A DNA stretch of 38,771 nt from positions 1 to 38,771 of the forward strand of contig JANBPT010000393.1 in NCBI GenBank assembly GCA_027575765.1, read 5' to 3'. The position numbers were made by a program, and so were the translations under genes. This document shows positions 27,832-38,771 of the stretch, piece after piece (within the stretch, counting starts at the first letter, position 1; the number at the start of each line of letters is the position of its first letter). The notes under the pieces are model-generated. The model did no database searches, had not been told where the DNA came from, and saw nothing but the letters and a program-made list of their open reading frames with translations. This DNA comes from Tieghemiomyces parasiticus. Lineage: Eukaryota > Kickxellomycota > Dimargaritomycetes > Dimargaritales > Dimargaritaceae.

Positions 27832-30722
27832 TCACGGCGAATCTGGTGCGTATGTGAAGCTCAGAAGACATTGTCTCCAGGAATTAAGGGCTAATGAATG
27901 GTGGCTGATTTGATCCCGAGCGAATTTGGAGTACAACCACGTCGTGAAGCGGCGGCTCGTATGGTATAACCGGTACTCAAACCATACACTCTCGGCGATC
28001 CGGCGGGTCTGGGCGCGGAGCTGGCTGAGGACCTCCTCGTCCTTACGGACCTTGGCACGCAACTGCAAATCGTCACCATGTGCTGGTAGGGGGGTATTGT
28101 GGATGGTATCCTCCGCCTCCTTACGCAGCTCGCTGAGCTTACCACGGTTAGTCTCGAGGCGCTGGATGATCCGGTCGGTAGGTTGCGACTTGGTCAGGCC
28201 TTCCCAACGAACCAGCACTTCCTTGAAGGCGATGGATAGATCCAAATAACGCTTGAGAAGGTCCTGGAAGGCCAAGGTGTTGGTTTGTGCATGAGTTTGT
28301 AAATCCAGCGCCGCGGTCTCAAACTGGGCTTGCATGAACCCGGTCTTCTGGGTCATGGTAGAACAGGGCGGGCACAGGGGAAGGGCGCAGGTTGTGCATC
28401 CCTCCGTGGGATTAGGCGGGGTTGCATCCTCAACGATGGGGCCCACGCCATCAGTACCAGGACCAACAGCCCCGGTAGACACGGTGCTGAAAAAAGAGCC
28501 GTAGCGTTGTACTTCGCGGGCCAGCAGGCGCTGCTGAGAAACCACGACGTCCAGTATGAGGACCTGGTTAGTGAGTCGGTGGATTTCGTCCTCCACGAGG
28601 GGCAGAGCACGCTGGAGCAGCGCATCAATGTTGTCGGGTAAGGATCGGTCAGGCCCCGGGATATTCTCATAGGCCGGCACCTGGTGTTCTGGGTGCGTCG
28701 TAACAGTGGTCCGGCGGCGGTAAGTGCTCATGGGATCTGGGAAAGTGAGGAAGTCCTGGACTAGGGGGTCCCCGCTCAGGACCGGGTGCCGGACCAAGAA
28801 CCCAATTAACCGCAGGAGACCCAAGCGGCGTTTCTCCATAAATTTATCGTCGCTACTGCCCAGACCTTTTGGGGGCATGCTGGGGAGCATGCGGAATGGA
28901 TACCGTTTGTTGAGTACCTCAAGGAGCCACCAAAAGTCGCTGTAGCGCCGCAGAACACGAGTCCCGCGGGCCTCCCATGTGAGTGCGTAATTGACGTACT
29001 TGAACACAGCCCCACCCTTGCGGTCGTCAGTGTGGACCAGGACCGGGTTGAGCTCCAGCTTGGTAAAAGTGTCGGCGTAAGCGGGCCGACTGGCCTCGAC
29101 TTCGTCACTATCGGTAGCGGAAGACGGGGAGGATGGGACGATCCGCGGAAAGGCTAAGTGGGTAGGGCCGGGGGAACTGGCGAGCCGGTCGCCCCAGTTG
29201 GGTCCCGGGGGAGGAGTGAATATAGGCTGACTGGGTCGCACGGCGGAGAGCTGCGATGACGAGCTGACCTTACGGATCGCCAGGAAGGAGGCACTGGACC
29301 GCTGGGTTAATTCTAAGGGTCGGCGTCTGGAGCCCGCGGTGGCGAACGGGGAGGTTTTCCAGGGGTCCTCCTCGTCCAGCCCACCCATGCGGAAGCTACG
29401 GAGGGATGCCGAATCGCCTGAAGCAGGAGGGGAGCGGTGGGTTGGAGTGCGGGGGCCGTCCGGTAGCCCAGCAGTATCCATCGCTAGGGATGAAAATGAC
29501 GGGGCCGCGGCCGCTTCGGTTGACGTCGGGGCGGCCTCGTCGTGGTGGGATCGGAAACGATACCAGCTGCCGAGCCGGGATAACCGAATCCGCGACTTGG
29601 CCAATGATGGCCGGGGTTTGGGCGGAGAGGTAGGTCGCACCGTGAACTCGTCTACCCCGGGTAGGCTGGGCTCAGGGAGATTCTGTCGGTGAGCTACCAG
29701 GTTATCCGTGGTGGCGGGCATGTTTTTCTGGGCCAGGGCCAGGAGGGCGAGCACGAGGTTAAATTCTGTTCGGCTCAGAGCCTCGTTCGGCGGAGTTACA
29801 GTATCTGAGGGCGCCTTACTCTGGTGGCGGAGCGCAAGGACGCTCTGTACGAGCTGTTCAATTCGGGCCGCCGGGAGGGCGCTGAGATGGAGGACCTGTC
29901 GTACGTGGGTCAGTTGCACCTGACCGCCCTGAGGTAGGGCGGCATTGAAGGCGGCGCCGTAAACCAGCGGCGTGCCTACCTCGTTTGAAAAGAACCGGCG
30001 AAGAAGCGGGTGGTGTGGTAATGACCAGACGGTTAGAGTTGGAGGCGGAGTGTTTTGAGTGTGGTCAGTGACATGTGTATATAGCCCAGGAAGGAGTAAT
30101 ACAATTAGCTTGTGGAAGGTGGTGCTGACTGTCAAGTGTCCTGTTGGCCAACTAGAGCGTCCGGCATACGTTGGAATATTTCCACCGAGCAAGGAAGTCG
30201 GCCGTTCGACTTTTCGCCATTTTCCCACAGGGGCGGAGTAGCCGGGTTACGGAACTTACCGAGGTCCAAACTGGCCCACAATTCGGCGGCTGGGTCGGCA
30301 GGCTTGGTGGTCGGGCTCCAGGGGTCCATCCAATCGGAGCTGGCCAGTGGGGCGGGTGTCTGGCCAACGGAGGGTGACCGGCCTGAGGTGAGGCCGAGTC
30401 CCAAGTCCAGACCTAAATTCAAACCCAGCTCCGCCACGACCGGCGAGTCCAGCCGCCGAGCAGAGGTGAAAGTCATATCAGTTGTGGGCTGTGTGGCCAG
30501 TAGAACGGAGCTGTCCAGGAGGGTGTCGTTATCGTCCCGGGCGAAAGGGTTAAGGGTGAGGTACGACTCGCTAGGGAGCAGGCTGGGCCGGGTTTCGGCG
30601 GCTGGCAGGTTGAGGCTAAAGTCGGAAGAGAAGGAGGCGGCGCCCAGCGGAGGCGGACTGCCCATAGAGGTACCTGCCGTGGACGAGCCGTTGTCAACGG
30701 GAGAGGTCGACGGGCTTTCCAT
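27832..30722 (-). CDS. MVP1: Sorting nexin MVP1 / SNX8
   Basis: Two exons, 30722-30260 and 29975-27832, give 868 residues. The intron (30259-29976) has a GTAAGT donor, a CTAAC branch-site string about 55 bases before its end, and a TAG acceptor. Joining gives LWASLDL-GTPLVYGAAFN, which starts the EH-like helical region (about 155-245). A long Ser/Pro-rich linker follows. The PX domain is at about 460-567, with the RRYSDF phosphoinositide-binding motif at 497-502, PPKGL near 522 and HPVLSGDPLVQDFL at its end. The C-terminal 250 residues are helical and match the BAR region. MVP1/SNX8 proteins bind PI3P and drive retromer-independent recycling from endosomes. The intron is open in the exon 2 frame, so an unspliced reading would begin at a GTG. 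Longer than yeast Mvp1 because of the linker. Confidence 0.9.
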
Positions 30723-32112
30723 ACTGAATGGGCTCGACAGGCTGGGGCTGGCGGCGAATCTCGTCGACCCGGAAAGGAGAGAGAGAGGGGGGGTTGAACG
30801 GCGGCGTGGAATGGCAGTGAAGGAGGACGTGGGACTAGGAGTAGATGAGAAGGTATCTGAACGAAAATTTGCAACTATTATCTAGCCAGCAGAGTCGACC
30901 CGGTAGACAACTGGCCGAGATAAACGCCAGCAGCGTAGTAAGCACGGTGAGAGTAGAAAGGGTGGTGCCCGAAGGCGAAAACCTGGACTGGCGGAAATAA
31001 TTATTCAGGACACCAAGGGGACAAAAGTGGTGGGATAGGTCAACATTCAGTAGCCTGCAGTGAGCAGGCCGGGCGCGACAGGTCACCAGTTCGCCTGGGC
31101 GCCTAGGGATATTTTTGCGATGGGTGGCTGGCGTGAATTTTGACGCGTAGGGAATGGGAGATAAAAGATGTCGGCCTCACAATCCGAGTACCAATTCTTC
31201 AGGGTCTACTCTGTCAAGTCCTTGACCCTGGCGGTGAAGGATGGAAGATGCGCGTGGTGGTTCAATAGGCTTGACCTAAGACCTTCCTCTCACCCACCTC
31301 CCCGTTCTGAACTGTTACCCTACGGAAAAGTAAGAGGTGGTTAGCAAGAGAGTACCCGGTAACAAAAAAAAACGATACAATGGTACAACAGTCGCGGATG
31401 AAACCGAGCGGCTTTACTTGCATTGGCCTGGCCTATGTCGGCGGCAAGGAGACTATGGTCGGGCTGTGAAGGCTTGCAGGATCGAATCACCCCGTGCTGC
31501 TTACCAAACGGATTGCGTGTTACGGAAAATCGACTGAGATACACCGGCCGAAGATCAGGGCAACGGGTACCCGAGACAACAAAGGGGTGAGGAGTATGAG
31601 TACTCAGTCAATCTAAGGCACCAATGTCCTGAGCTGACGCGTCGGTAGCATTTTAATCTAGCGATTGCACGGGTGAATAGTTGCCATGGCAGACGTGGAT
31701 AGATTAGGGAAGGTGGCACTTAGCGGCAATGTCGGCTACATACAGCCCACAATGTGCGGGTCGTACCATTTGAGTCACGTATCTACCGACCATATGAGTG
31801 CAGAAGTCAACGAGGCTGCCCGGCCAATTAGGAGGAGGAAGATGCGGCATCAAGGAAGCCAGCCTGAGGGGGGAGAAGAGGGTTTAATAAGCGTGATAAG
31901 GCAGACCGGATCCAGTAATAGTAATGTAGCTTTGTGCACGGCGGAGTTTAGGTGGCGTACTACCGAGCAAGACGAAGTGAGAGGGTTCCTAAATAAGACG
32001 TACCGGTGTAGCAGAGACAAAAGTGACGGCAAAGGCACCCAGGGTTTTCGGTAAAGGGCTTAGTATCCACCCCGTAAGTAGTTCCCAACCGGCATACAGG
32101 AATACCGTAGGG
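30723..32112. promoter_or_regulatory. MVP1 upstream region
   Basis: These 1.4 kb separate the MVP1 start from the ETT1 stop, both genes being on the minus strand, so MVP1's promoter and ETT1's 3' UTR lie here. A GA-rich stretch sits at 30772-30792. A plus-strand ATG frame of 122 codons (31686-32054) has a good start context but no recognisable similarity. A TCGAATC string near 31483 resembles a tRNA B box, but no tRNA arms form around it. Confidence 0.4.
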
Positions 32113-33539
32113 CTAGTCCGTTTCCTCCTCGCTCTGTTGCATCTCTTCCTCCCAGTCCTGGAGGAACTGCTCAAACTGTTCCGGTAGCATATAGTCATCG
32201 CCCCCAAGTTGCCGGGCCTGATTGAATGCGGCCACCGCCCGCTCATAGTACTGGTCCTGTGTCAGACCGTCCAGGACACTGGGTTCTGACTCTTCGGCGT
32301 CGTCGTCCACAGCAGTGGCGGCCTCGACACAGTTACCGAGGTTAATGAGTACTTCGCCTAGCGTAAGCAACATGAACACAGATTCCGGGTTATCTTTGCC
32401 ATACAGCTCCTGGGACTTGGCGAGGTATCCGTGGCTCTTGCGGAGATAGGGTTGGGCCTGGCCGATGAGCTCACCGTAGCGTGTGGATTTTTCGTCATCG
32501 TCTTCTTCATCTTCCTCACCATCCTCCTCGTCCTGGTCGAGGAAGTACTTGGCTAAAGACCAATGACAATAACCGAGGTGGAACCACAATTTGGGGCTGG
32601 CCTCATGGTTTTTGAGGGCGGCCGTTAGCTTGTCGATGGCAACTCCATTCCACCGCTCGATTTCGTCCCATTCGGCCAGGGCATCCACGTAGGACTGCAA
32701 CAGGCTAATCTCCTGGATGAGCAACGGTTCTGCCACAGACTGGGAGTACCCTGCGGCCTGGGCCGACTGGACGGCCAGTTCGAAGTTCTCGACGGCGTCC
32801 TTAACCAAGCTTTCGCGGTCCGACAACGTCTCGGCAGCGATATCCGGGTGTTCGGCTGCCCGGTGGGCCAGCACGCGGGCCTGGCCGATTAGTGCTTTGG
32901 CGTGGCCCAGGGCGAGCCGTTCGTGCAGATCACTCAGTTTGAGCCGAGCGTCCAGGGCCTCGTCGTGAAAGTCCTGGGCCAGTTCCTGACCCCGGGCGAA
33001 CCGCTCGGAGGCCAGCCGAAGGAAATCAAACGAGTCGGCTTCTTCCTTCAGCTCGCTCATACAGAAGAGGGCCATGCCGTACACCCAATATAGATGCGGC
33101 GGAGGTGTCTCGCCAGCCTCGGCTTGTAAACGGAGCACCCGGTCACTCTCGTGGACCAGACCGCGGAAGAGACTGAAGGCCTTCTCAGAGTCGGTCTCTG
33201 GAGGAGGTGGATTCGGTGGTGAAGGAGGGCAGGGTAGGTAAGAAAGGGGTAAGCGGCAGCAGGAGCGAGGGTTGTGACTAGAGGCGAATACGCGAGGGTA
33301 AAGGTCTACTTACCGAGGGTGGCAAAGGCCTTGTCGTAGAGTTCCTTGAGGTCGGCCAGTTCGTCTGTTTCACCGGAATCGGGCAACGGCACAGACATTT
33401 CGTCCTCGTTCTCGGCCACGTCCTTCGTCCGGCTGCTCTTGGCATGGGGTGCGCTAACTTCCACATCCACTTCGTCTTGGCGTTCGGCATGGGCCCGCTT
33501 GAGGCCACCGGGGCGTCGCTTGGGTGTCTTCTCGGTCAT
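32113..33539 (-). CDS. ETT1: Enhancer of translation termination 1 (ETT1) homologue
   Basis: Two exons, 33539-33314 and 33197-32113, give 436 residues. The intron (33313-33198) has a GTAAGT donor and CAG acceptor, and joining yields LYDKAFATLETDSEKAF in an unbroken frame. The first 60 residues are charged and basic, like a nuclear signal region (MTEKTPKRRPGGLKRAHAER). The remainder is helical with TPR-like repeats. It includes LYWVYGMALF, an acidic loop of D and E residues after KYFLDQ, and the closing YYERAVAAFNQARQLGG with LPEQFEQFLQDWEEEM, which is the family's hallmark end. Yeast Ett1 promotes stop-codon recognition together with Tpa1 and related factors. Codon use is clean and the gene looks intact. 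The start is the ATG at 33539, where the charged N-terminus typical of the family begins. Confidence 0.85.
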
Positions 33540-36274
33540 GGTGGACGATAGTTCAAGGTAAATGCTATAGAAATGGACGAGAGTTAACAAAGGAAAGCGT
33601 GGGCAGGACTCGCCTTGGGGTTTGGGTGGCGTTGCTCCAGGGAGATCAGCAAACGAGCATGTGGTAGTAAGAGCACGGAGCGCCTTGCCATGGCTGGTCG
33701 TTAGATGCCTTAGGTAATCAGTCCGCCATGGCTTTTTTTTTACACACACACACACCCTGTGAGAGGAAGTCGCCCCTTCTGGGGGGTGTATTTTTTTTGT
33801 CCGATTGCAGGTAGACCCTCTCGGGCACAAGCAGCTTCACAGCGGAGGTTAGCTGTGCTGGCGAGGATTTTACAAGGCCTGCCTGGGGAGCCTAGCGTTG
33901 TGTCGCTAATGCATGTCAGCCAGCCAGCGACCAACTCGGCTAGTGGTAAGTAGGGACCTGGGGGGCTTAAGAGCCCGGTAGCTATACCATATGAGCAGGT
34001 CAGGGCCAAAGGGTATCAGATGCACCCTTCCTCTTCAACCTGCGACGTTAGACGGACATTGACTGCCACCTTTGTTGAGTTTGGCCAGGATCATATCCTA
34101 GGTAGCCGCGTACTGTTGATACCCCGGGTCATCATTAACCAGTGTTGGACGAAGCGACAGTCACCCGTATATGTCCCTCGTTGAGGCCTGAGAATTATCC
34201 CCTGCCCACACCCTACCCTCCACCCCTCAACCCCGCTGTTCAGTCGGCCTTACCCACTTGGACTGGCCCCGTGACGGGCCGGGCGCGGCATTCCATACTT
34301 CCTTCCTCGTTCACGCCAGAGACTCGTCCTTTCCCTACAGAAATACCTACGCCCGGACCGTCGACGTAGCGAATAATTGACTCCAAAATTGTGAGGCCGA
34401 GGCATTCGATGCGCACGGTCGTCGGCGGTAGTGAAAAAACAAAGCCGCGGCCTTCGTTGGCCCCAGCGGGCTCCATCGCCGCTGCCAGGCGGAGTTGGTT
34501 GTCAACCAGCCACTGATATTCGGCGGTACCCTACCGTGGACCTCTGGTTGGGTTCTTGCTACCGCTGGAGCCCCCTCTCCGGTCAATGGCCAATTCGTCC
34601 GTACCTTCATAACCGCAGGGGCCGGCAATCCTCGGCTGGTTTTGGACAGGCTTCGGTCTTTGACCGTCGCCATCTCGCCGGTTCTGAATCCGTTGACGCT
34701 GACCCTCCATCTCCGCCCCCGCCTCCCGTGTCACGTAACCTTTACTGCCCCTCCACCCCCTACCCTACCTTCTCAATTTGCTCGGCCTCGTCCCTTGACA
34801 CTATCCCTTGCTACCACCTCTTTACCACCTTTAAGAGGATCCATCGGACATTCCTACTGGCCCTCCATGTGCCAACCCACCATTCTGACTATGCGCCTCA
34901 ACTACGCTGCTGCTCCCTGCCATTCCTCAACCTGATGTGGCTTCTGTTGGCGACAGCTTGTTCGCGCCTCAATCTCCCAGCCTGCTGTATTTTCCGGCAG
35001 GATCCTTCCGTCCATCCGATGGGAGCTTTGAGCCTCTGACTAGGCATACATACTCCTCCCCTCCTTCGCCCTATTCTATCTATTCGCGCCCTCGCCCAAC
35101 CACACGGTCATTCCCTTCTTACACTGCCCATCTTGTGTCTCCTCCTCCTCCTCCTCTTTTTTCTACTCCGCCGTACCTGGAAATCCCCTCCCCCACACTC
35201 CTGCGCCCATCTCTTCCCACTCTTTTCGTCTTCGGCGACGTGACCTCGCTAATCTCTGACCGCGCTCCCATTCGATTGTCCCCCTTTTTCGTCCCTGCCT
35301 ACCACTATAACCTACTTGGACCGACCACGTTTCGATGTACTCGTCCTCTGACTATTAATACCAACCCTTGTCCGTTTACTATATCTTTACATCTCCAGCG
35401 TCTCGGCCTGCGTACATCCTGTGCTTGCCGTTGCCGTCCTACCCGACTGGATGTTTAGGTCTTTATCCCGTACTGCGTGTCCCACCCGCCGACCTCTTCC
35501 GCAACGCGATCCCGTCGCCTCATCTTTTCTTCTCCGCGGCCCAGCCACGTCCCTTAAATAGCGTATTCTATCGCTCAACCGCCCCAAAGAATTGAAGTCC
35601 TAGACCAGTAGACTTCCTGACCGGCCCTCACAGGTAGGTTTTTGTCACCTCTGCCAGCAGAACCACTGCAGCGCCGCTTCTGCTCGCCTGGATGCTGGTT
35701 GAAACCGCCTCGTCACTCGTCGGGGGAAAGGGGCGTTGCCCCTCTGGGGTTTAGATAATCGACTGGTGGCGCCGCATGCCGACCTTGGACGCAGGCGGCC
35801 TGAAACGAACCGGTGCCCCTTGACCTCGTATCGTTTTTCAGCGAAGGCGGTGGGGGCGCATTGCTCCTGGGCGAGAAGCGGAGACTATGTCGCGTACGTC
35901 GCCCTTCCGATGTCCCCCCACCGCCCTAGCTGCACACGACCTGATCTTAGTGGAGGCTACCGCCACATCGGTTGCTCGTCCTCCTCCCGCATTGCAAGCA
36001 TAATCCTCATTCCATACTTCCACGCACGCGTCCCGACGACCACTTTCTGCAACCAAAACTGCCCATTGAAACTTAACTCCGTTTTTCCATCGCTAACCCC
36101 ACACCCTGTTTATCGCTAACCATCTCTTTCTCGCATCTCTTCCGACCCCCCACATCGGTTTCACACTCCGCTTGTCCAATCACCGGAACGACTACTTCCA
36201 CAGGCGCCTTTGTCGACCGTCCCACCCTAATCTGCCTACCCCCGCGGCGCCTTCCCATTTATATACGACTCCTC
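33540..36274. promoter_or_regulatory. Divergent region and pyrimidine-rich leader before the LRG1-like gene
   Basis: This 2.7 kb separates the divergent ETT1 and LRG1-like start codons. On the plus strand, from about 34190 and especially at 34700-35600, the sequence is dominated by C and T, as in the REG1-like leader. Frames of 100-200 codons here (34431-35039, 34495-34935, 34937-35458) are Pro/Ser-rich, overlap one another and have no recognisable domain. Just before the start, TTTATATAC at 36258-36266 resembles a TATA box but lies too near the ATG to serve this start. ETT1's promoter should lie near 33540-34100. Confidence 0.45.
33733..33755. repeat. T tract and (AC)n microsatellite
   Basis: Nine T are followed by about seven AC units, in the region upstream of ETT1. 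It is a simple repeat with no visible further role. Confidence 0.9.
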
Positions 36275-38771
36275 ATGACGCATAGTACCGAAGTTGCAAT
36301 CCGGTCAGCCGAGGAGCCGGCCCGGGCGACCGAGAAAGCCTGTTCAAGGTGCAACAAGGCATTACCACGCCACTACGTGCGAGCCTTGAACGCAACCTAC
36401 CACCTGGACTGCTTTACGTGTCTGGTAAGTCCCGTGGGCCTCCTCCCCTCGCCCATAGATTTCCGCTTGTCGCAGTGGATAGAGAAATGCATCTTTGCCA
36501 AATGGCCTAGGCCAAGGTGCATCCTCCCTGCCCTACTATCAAACGGACCTCGTTCTAACCATTTACCGATATCACCCCGCCTCTTTCCTGCTCCAGGTTT
36601 GTGGTCAGGTCGTCGCCAACAAGTTTTTCCCCATCACGTCACCAAACGGCGAAACCTTTGCCCTGTGCGAGAAGGACTACTACCGCCAGCTTGACCTTCT
36701 GTGCTACCGGTGCGACCAGCCCCTTCAGCACTCCTATATATCGGCCGATGATAAAAAGTACCACCTCGACCACTTCACCTGCTCGATGTGCCCCACCGTC
36801 TTCGGTCCCGAGGATGTGTACTACGAGGAGGACGGCAACGTCTTTTGTGGCAAGCACTACGCCCAGATCGCCTCCATCAAGTGCGTTGGGTGCCAGCTGG
36901 GTATCCTGCGGCAGTACATTGAAATCACGACTGACACCGTGGCTGAGCCCTGGCACCCAGAATGCTACATGATTTATAAGTTTTGGCATGTCCGCATCGC
37001 CCCCCAAGTGTACACGCCCACTAGTAGGCATGAGTCCATCGGATCTGGTACGTTGATTTCTGCCCATCAGAATCGTTTCTTACTATGGTAGATTTTGAGG
37101 ACTCGGATTATCTGGTCCTTCCTGACAGGCCTGTACCACGTGCTTTCGAACGACCCCACCCGCTAACCGATTCTTATCCCTGGTTTCCCACCTCCTCCTC
37201 CTCTGCCGCCCCTTCGATCCCGCTCTTCCAGTCACCAATCTGGATAAGGACCAGATTGTGGACCGCGCCCCACCTAGCCTCTCCAACATCACCGAAGACA
37301 TTATTTATTCCATATGGACCATCCTTTCCACCTTCGAAGAGTCCTCCGCCGCTTGCATCTCGGACATGCTAATCCACGTTTCCAAGGGCGTCTACGTGGA
37401 GGCTCTGCACGTGGCTGAGAAATTCATCATGCACGTTCACACCATATTCACAGCCATCGACGACCTGGAGGACCAACTTGCCCAGTTTGACGACGCCACT
37501 GGCTTGCAGCACACCAAGGAGCCCAAGATCCTGTGCAAGCGCATCATCCGCTTCTTCGCCCTACTGTCTAACTCGGAAGACATCACCAGCAGCAAAGGAA
37601 TCGAGATGACCGAGGAACTTCTGTCCTTAGTCACGGGCCTGGCGCACTACCTCAAGATGCTGATCCGAGCCGCTCTAATGGGCGCACTCAAGGCCGAACG
37701 CGAATACGGCAGCAAGATCTCGCTTAACGGTCTCCTGCATAAGTTAGCAGAGATCAACGACCGGGACACCGCCGTGGCCTTCCAGCTTTCATACCGCGAC
37801 ATTGGCGTGTCATCCGACCTATGCGCGCTCTGCCAGGTGACTTTGGAGGAGGAATGCATTTCTTACAAGTCGCGACGGTGGCACAAGGCCTGCTTTAACT
37901 GCGACGGCTGCGGGCGTACGCTCAAGCACCTATACCAGAAAGCCGCCTACGACGAGGCGGGCCACCGCGTCTTGTGTTCTACCTGTACCCCGCAGGTACC
38001 CGTTCCACCGACTGTGCGCCCCTTCGCCTTCGTGACCCAACTGGAACAGTACTCATTTCTGCTGCGCGTGGCTCTGAAGAGGCTCTACAATCTTCTCAAC
38101 CGCAAAAATGGTCGGCTTTCGGCAACCCTACTCAGCCCTAAGGCTCCTCCCAAGACGATCGAATCCCCCGCCGCCGGCATGACCCGTGTCCATCCGGGCG
38201 ACACCGCCGCGCACGCCCCGCCCCCTGCCAAGGCCCCACGCGGTGAGGACCAGAAGACGATCGATATGGATGTGGAGCATGTGATGCCGCCCTCCCCGAC
38301 GGTGATCCGACCTCCCTCAACCGCCGATGTGATGGCCGCCGCCGCCCCGCCGGAAGACATGGGCATCACCGAGCGACCCAAAGACCCACCTGCCCCAGCC
38401 ACCGCTCAATCCGACCTCAAACGGAAGCCCACTCTGGAACGCCACTACGTGCAGGCCGATGCCGTGGCCTTGGTCATGGTAGATCAGGACGCCGTGGGAC
38501 CACCCGTCCCGCCCAAAGAGGGGTTGCTCCCGCGGGCCAGTTCGGCCGTCCGTTTGCCCGAAGAGGCCCTTCGTGAGACTCAGTTCTACCGTCCGACCAT
38601 CGTGGATCCGCCGCTCAGTTGGGAGAAGCCCCGGGACCACCGCAGTCGGACCATGCAGCCGCGGTCGCGGACTGAAGGCAGTCTACCCCTCGGCAGCGCC
38701 GCCAACTCCACTGGGTCCACCCCAGGGGGTACCCAACCGCCCACCCCGGAGGCCGTCGTCAACCGGTCTGA
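36275..38771 (+). CDS. LRG1: LRG1-like LIM-domain RhoGAP, N-terminal part (runs off the window)
   Basis: Exons 36275-36424, 36597-37047 and 37232 to the window edge are joined over introns at 36425-36596 (GTAAGT, CAG) and 37048-37231 (GTACGT, CAG). About 713 residues are visible. The first junction rebuilds LIM1 (residues 23-79, CSRC to CEKDYY, with the zinc pair CLVC across the splice). LIM2 follows at 86-138 (CYRC to CGKHY), a third LIM-like segment at 146-182 (CVGC, WHPECYM), and a further LIM at about 398-450 (CALC, WHKACFNCDGC). The helical stretch between (VYVEALHVAEKFIMHVHTIF) is typical of Lrg1. The visible end is Pro/Ser-rich linker. Lrg1 family proteins inactivate Rho1 at growth sites, limiting beta-glucan synthesis and cell-integrity signalling. 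The GAP domain itself must lie past 38771 and is not seen. Confidence 0.88.

Noticed and set aside
29976..30228. Reading MVP1 as one long exon starting at 30228.
   Set aside because: That start is a GTG. The stretch holds a branch site, pyrimidine tract and TAG acceptor, and splicing joins it in frame to an ATG-started first exon with a better protein join.
31420..31500. Second tRNA-like B box (GGATCGAATCA).
   Set aside because: The T-stem does not pair and no A box or cloverleaf is found upstream.
31686..32054. Plus-strand ATG frame of 122 codons with a good start context.
   Set aside because: No similarity recognised, no introns or neighbours supporting it, and codon use unlike the clear genes. 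It remains possible but unsupported.
34431..35458. Overlapping Pro/Ser-rich plus-strand frames of 146-202 codons as genes.
   Set aside because: They follow from CT-rich composition, overlap each other in different frames, some lack an ATG, and show no domain.

Overview
This window looks like nuclear DNA of a filamentous or early-diverging fungus. The recognisable proteins have fungal or general eukaryotic counterparts (an ETT1-like protein, a REG1-like PP1 regulator, LRG1, MVP1/SNX8, ALG14). Genes carry short spliceosomal introns (116 to 315 bases, GTRNGN donors, YAG acceptors). Genes are widely spaced and moderately GC-rich, with pyrimidine-rich leaders. A zoopagomycotan lineage is possible, but the sequence alone does not settle this. 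I see no virus, plasmid, CRISPR array or intact transposon.

Layout, left to right. The tail of an unidentified plus-strand gene (3-50) is followed by a two-exon ketopantoate reductase (minus, 658-1797) and a 2.4 kb gene-free stretch. Next come three tandem copies of the mitochondrial inner membrane peptidase subunit IMP1 (minus, 4214-8143). All three share one intron position, and their stop codons lie about 1.52 kb apart. Divergent from them is a 910-residue protein that I read as a candidate TRAPPC14/Trs65-type TRAPPII subunit (plus, 9094-11826). It converges on a five-exon gene whose C-terminal half looks like the recombination mediator Sfr1/Mei5 (minus, 12128-14306). A 4.6 kb stretch without a recognisable gene leads into a REG1/Hex2-like PP1 regulator (plus, 18879-20135) with a long CT-rich leader. 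ALG14 (plus, 22328-23582, three exons) follows.

The next segment (24440-25850, minus) is a clear pseudogene of a secreted alginate-lyase-family enzyme. It has at least four frameshifts and two tryptophan-to-stop changes. After a 2 kb AT-richer desert come the sorting nexin MVP1/SNX8 (minus, 27832-30722) and ETT1 (minus, 32113-33539). The window ends inside an LRG1-type LIM-RhoGAP gene (plus, from 36275), whose LIM region is present and whose GAP domain lies beyond the edge.

Most genes are unrelated housekeeping or signalling functions and do not form a pathway or cluster. The most unusual content is the IMP1 triplication with unequal divergence, the decayed polysaccharide lyase, the uncharacterised N-terminal part of the Sfr1-like gene, and the long pyrimidine-rich leaders before the regulatory genes. 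I found no convincing new molecular system. All splice models were made by eye from splice consensus, reading frame and family similarity.
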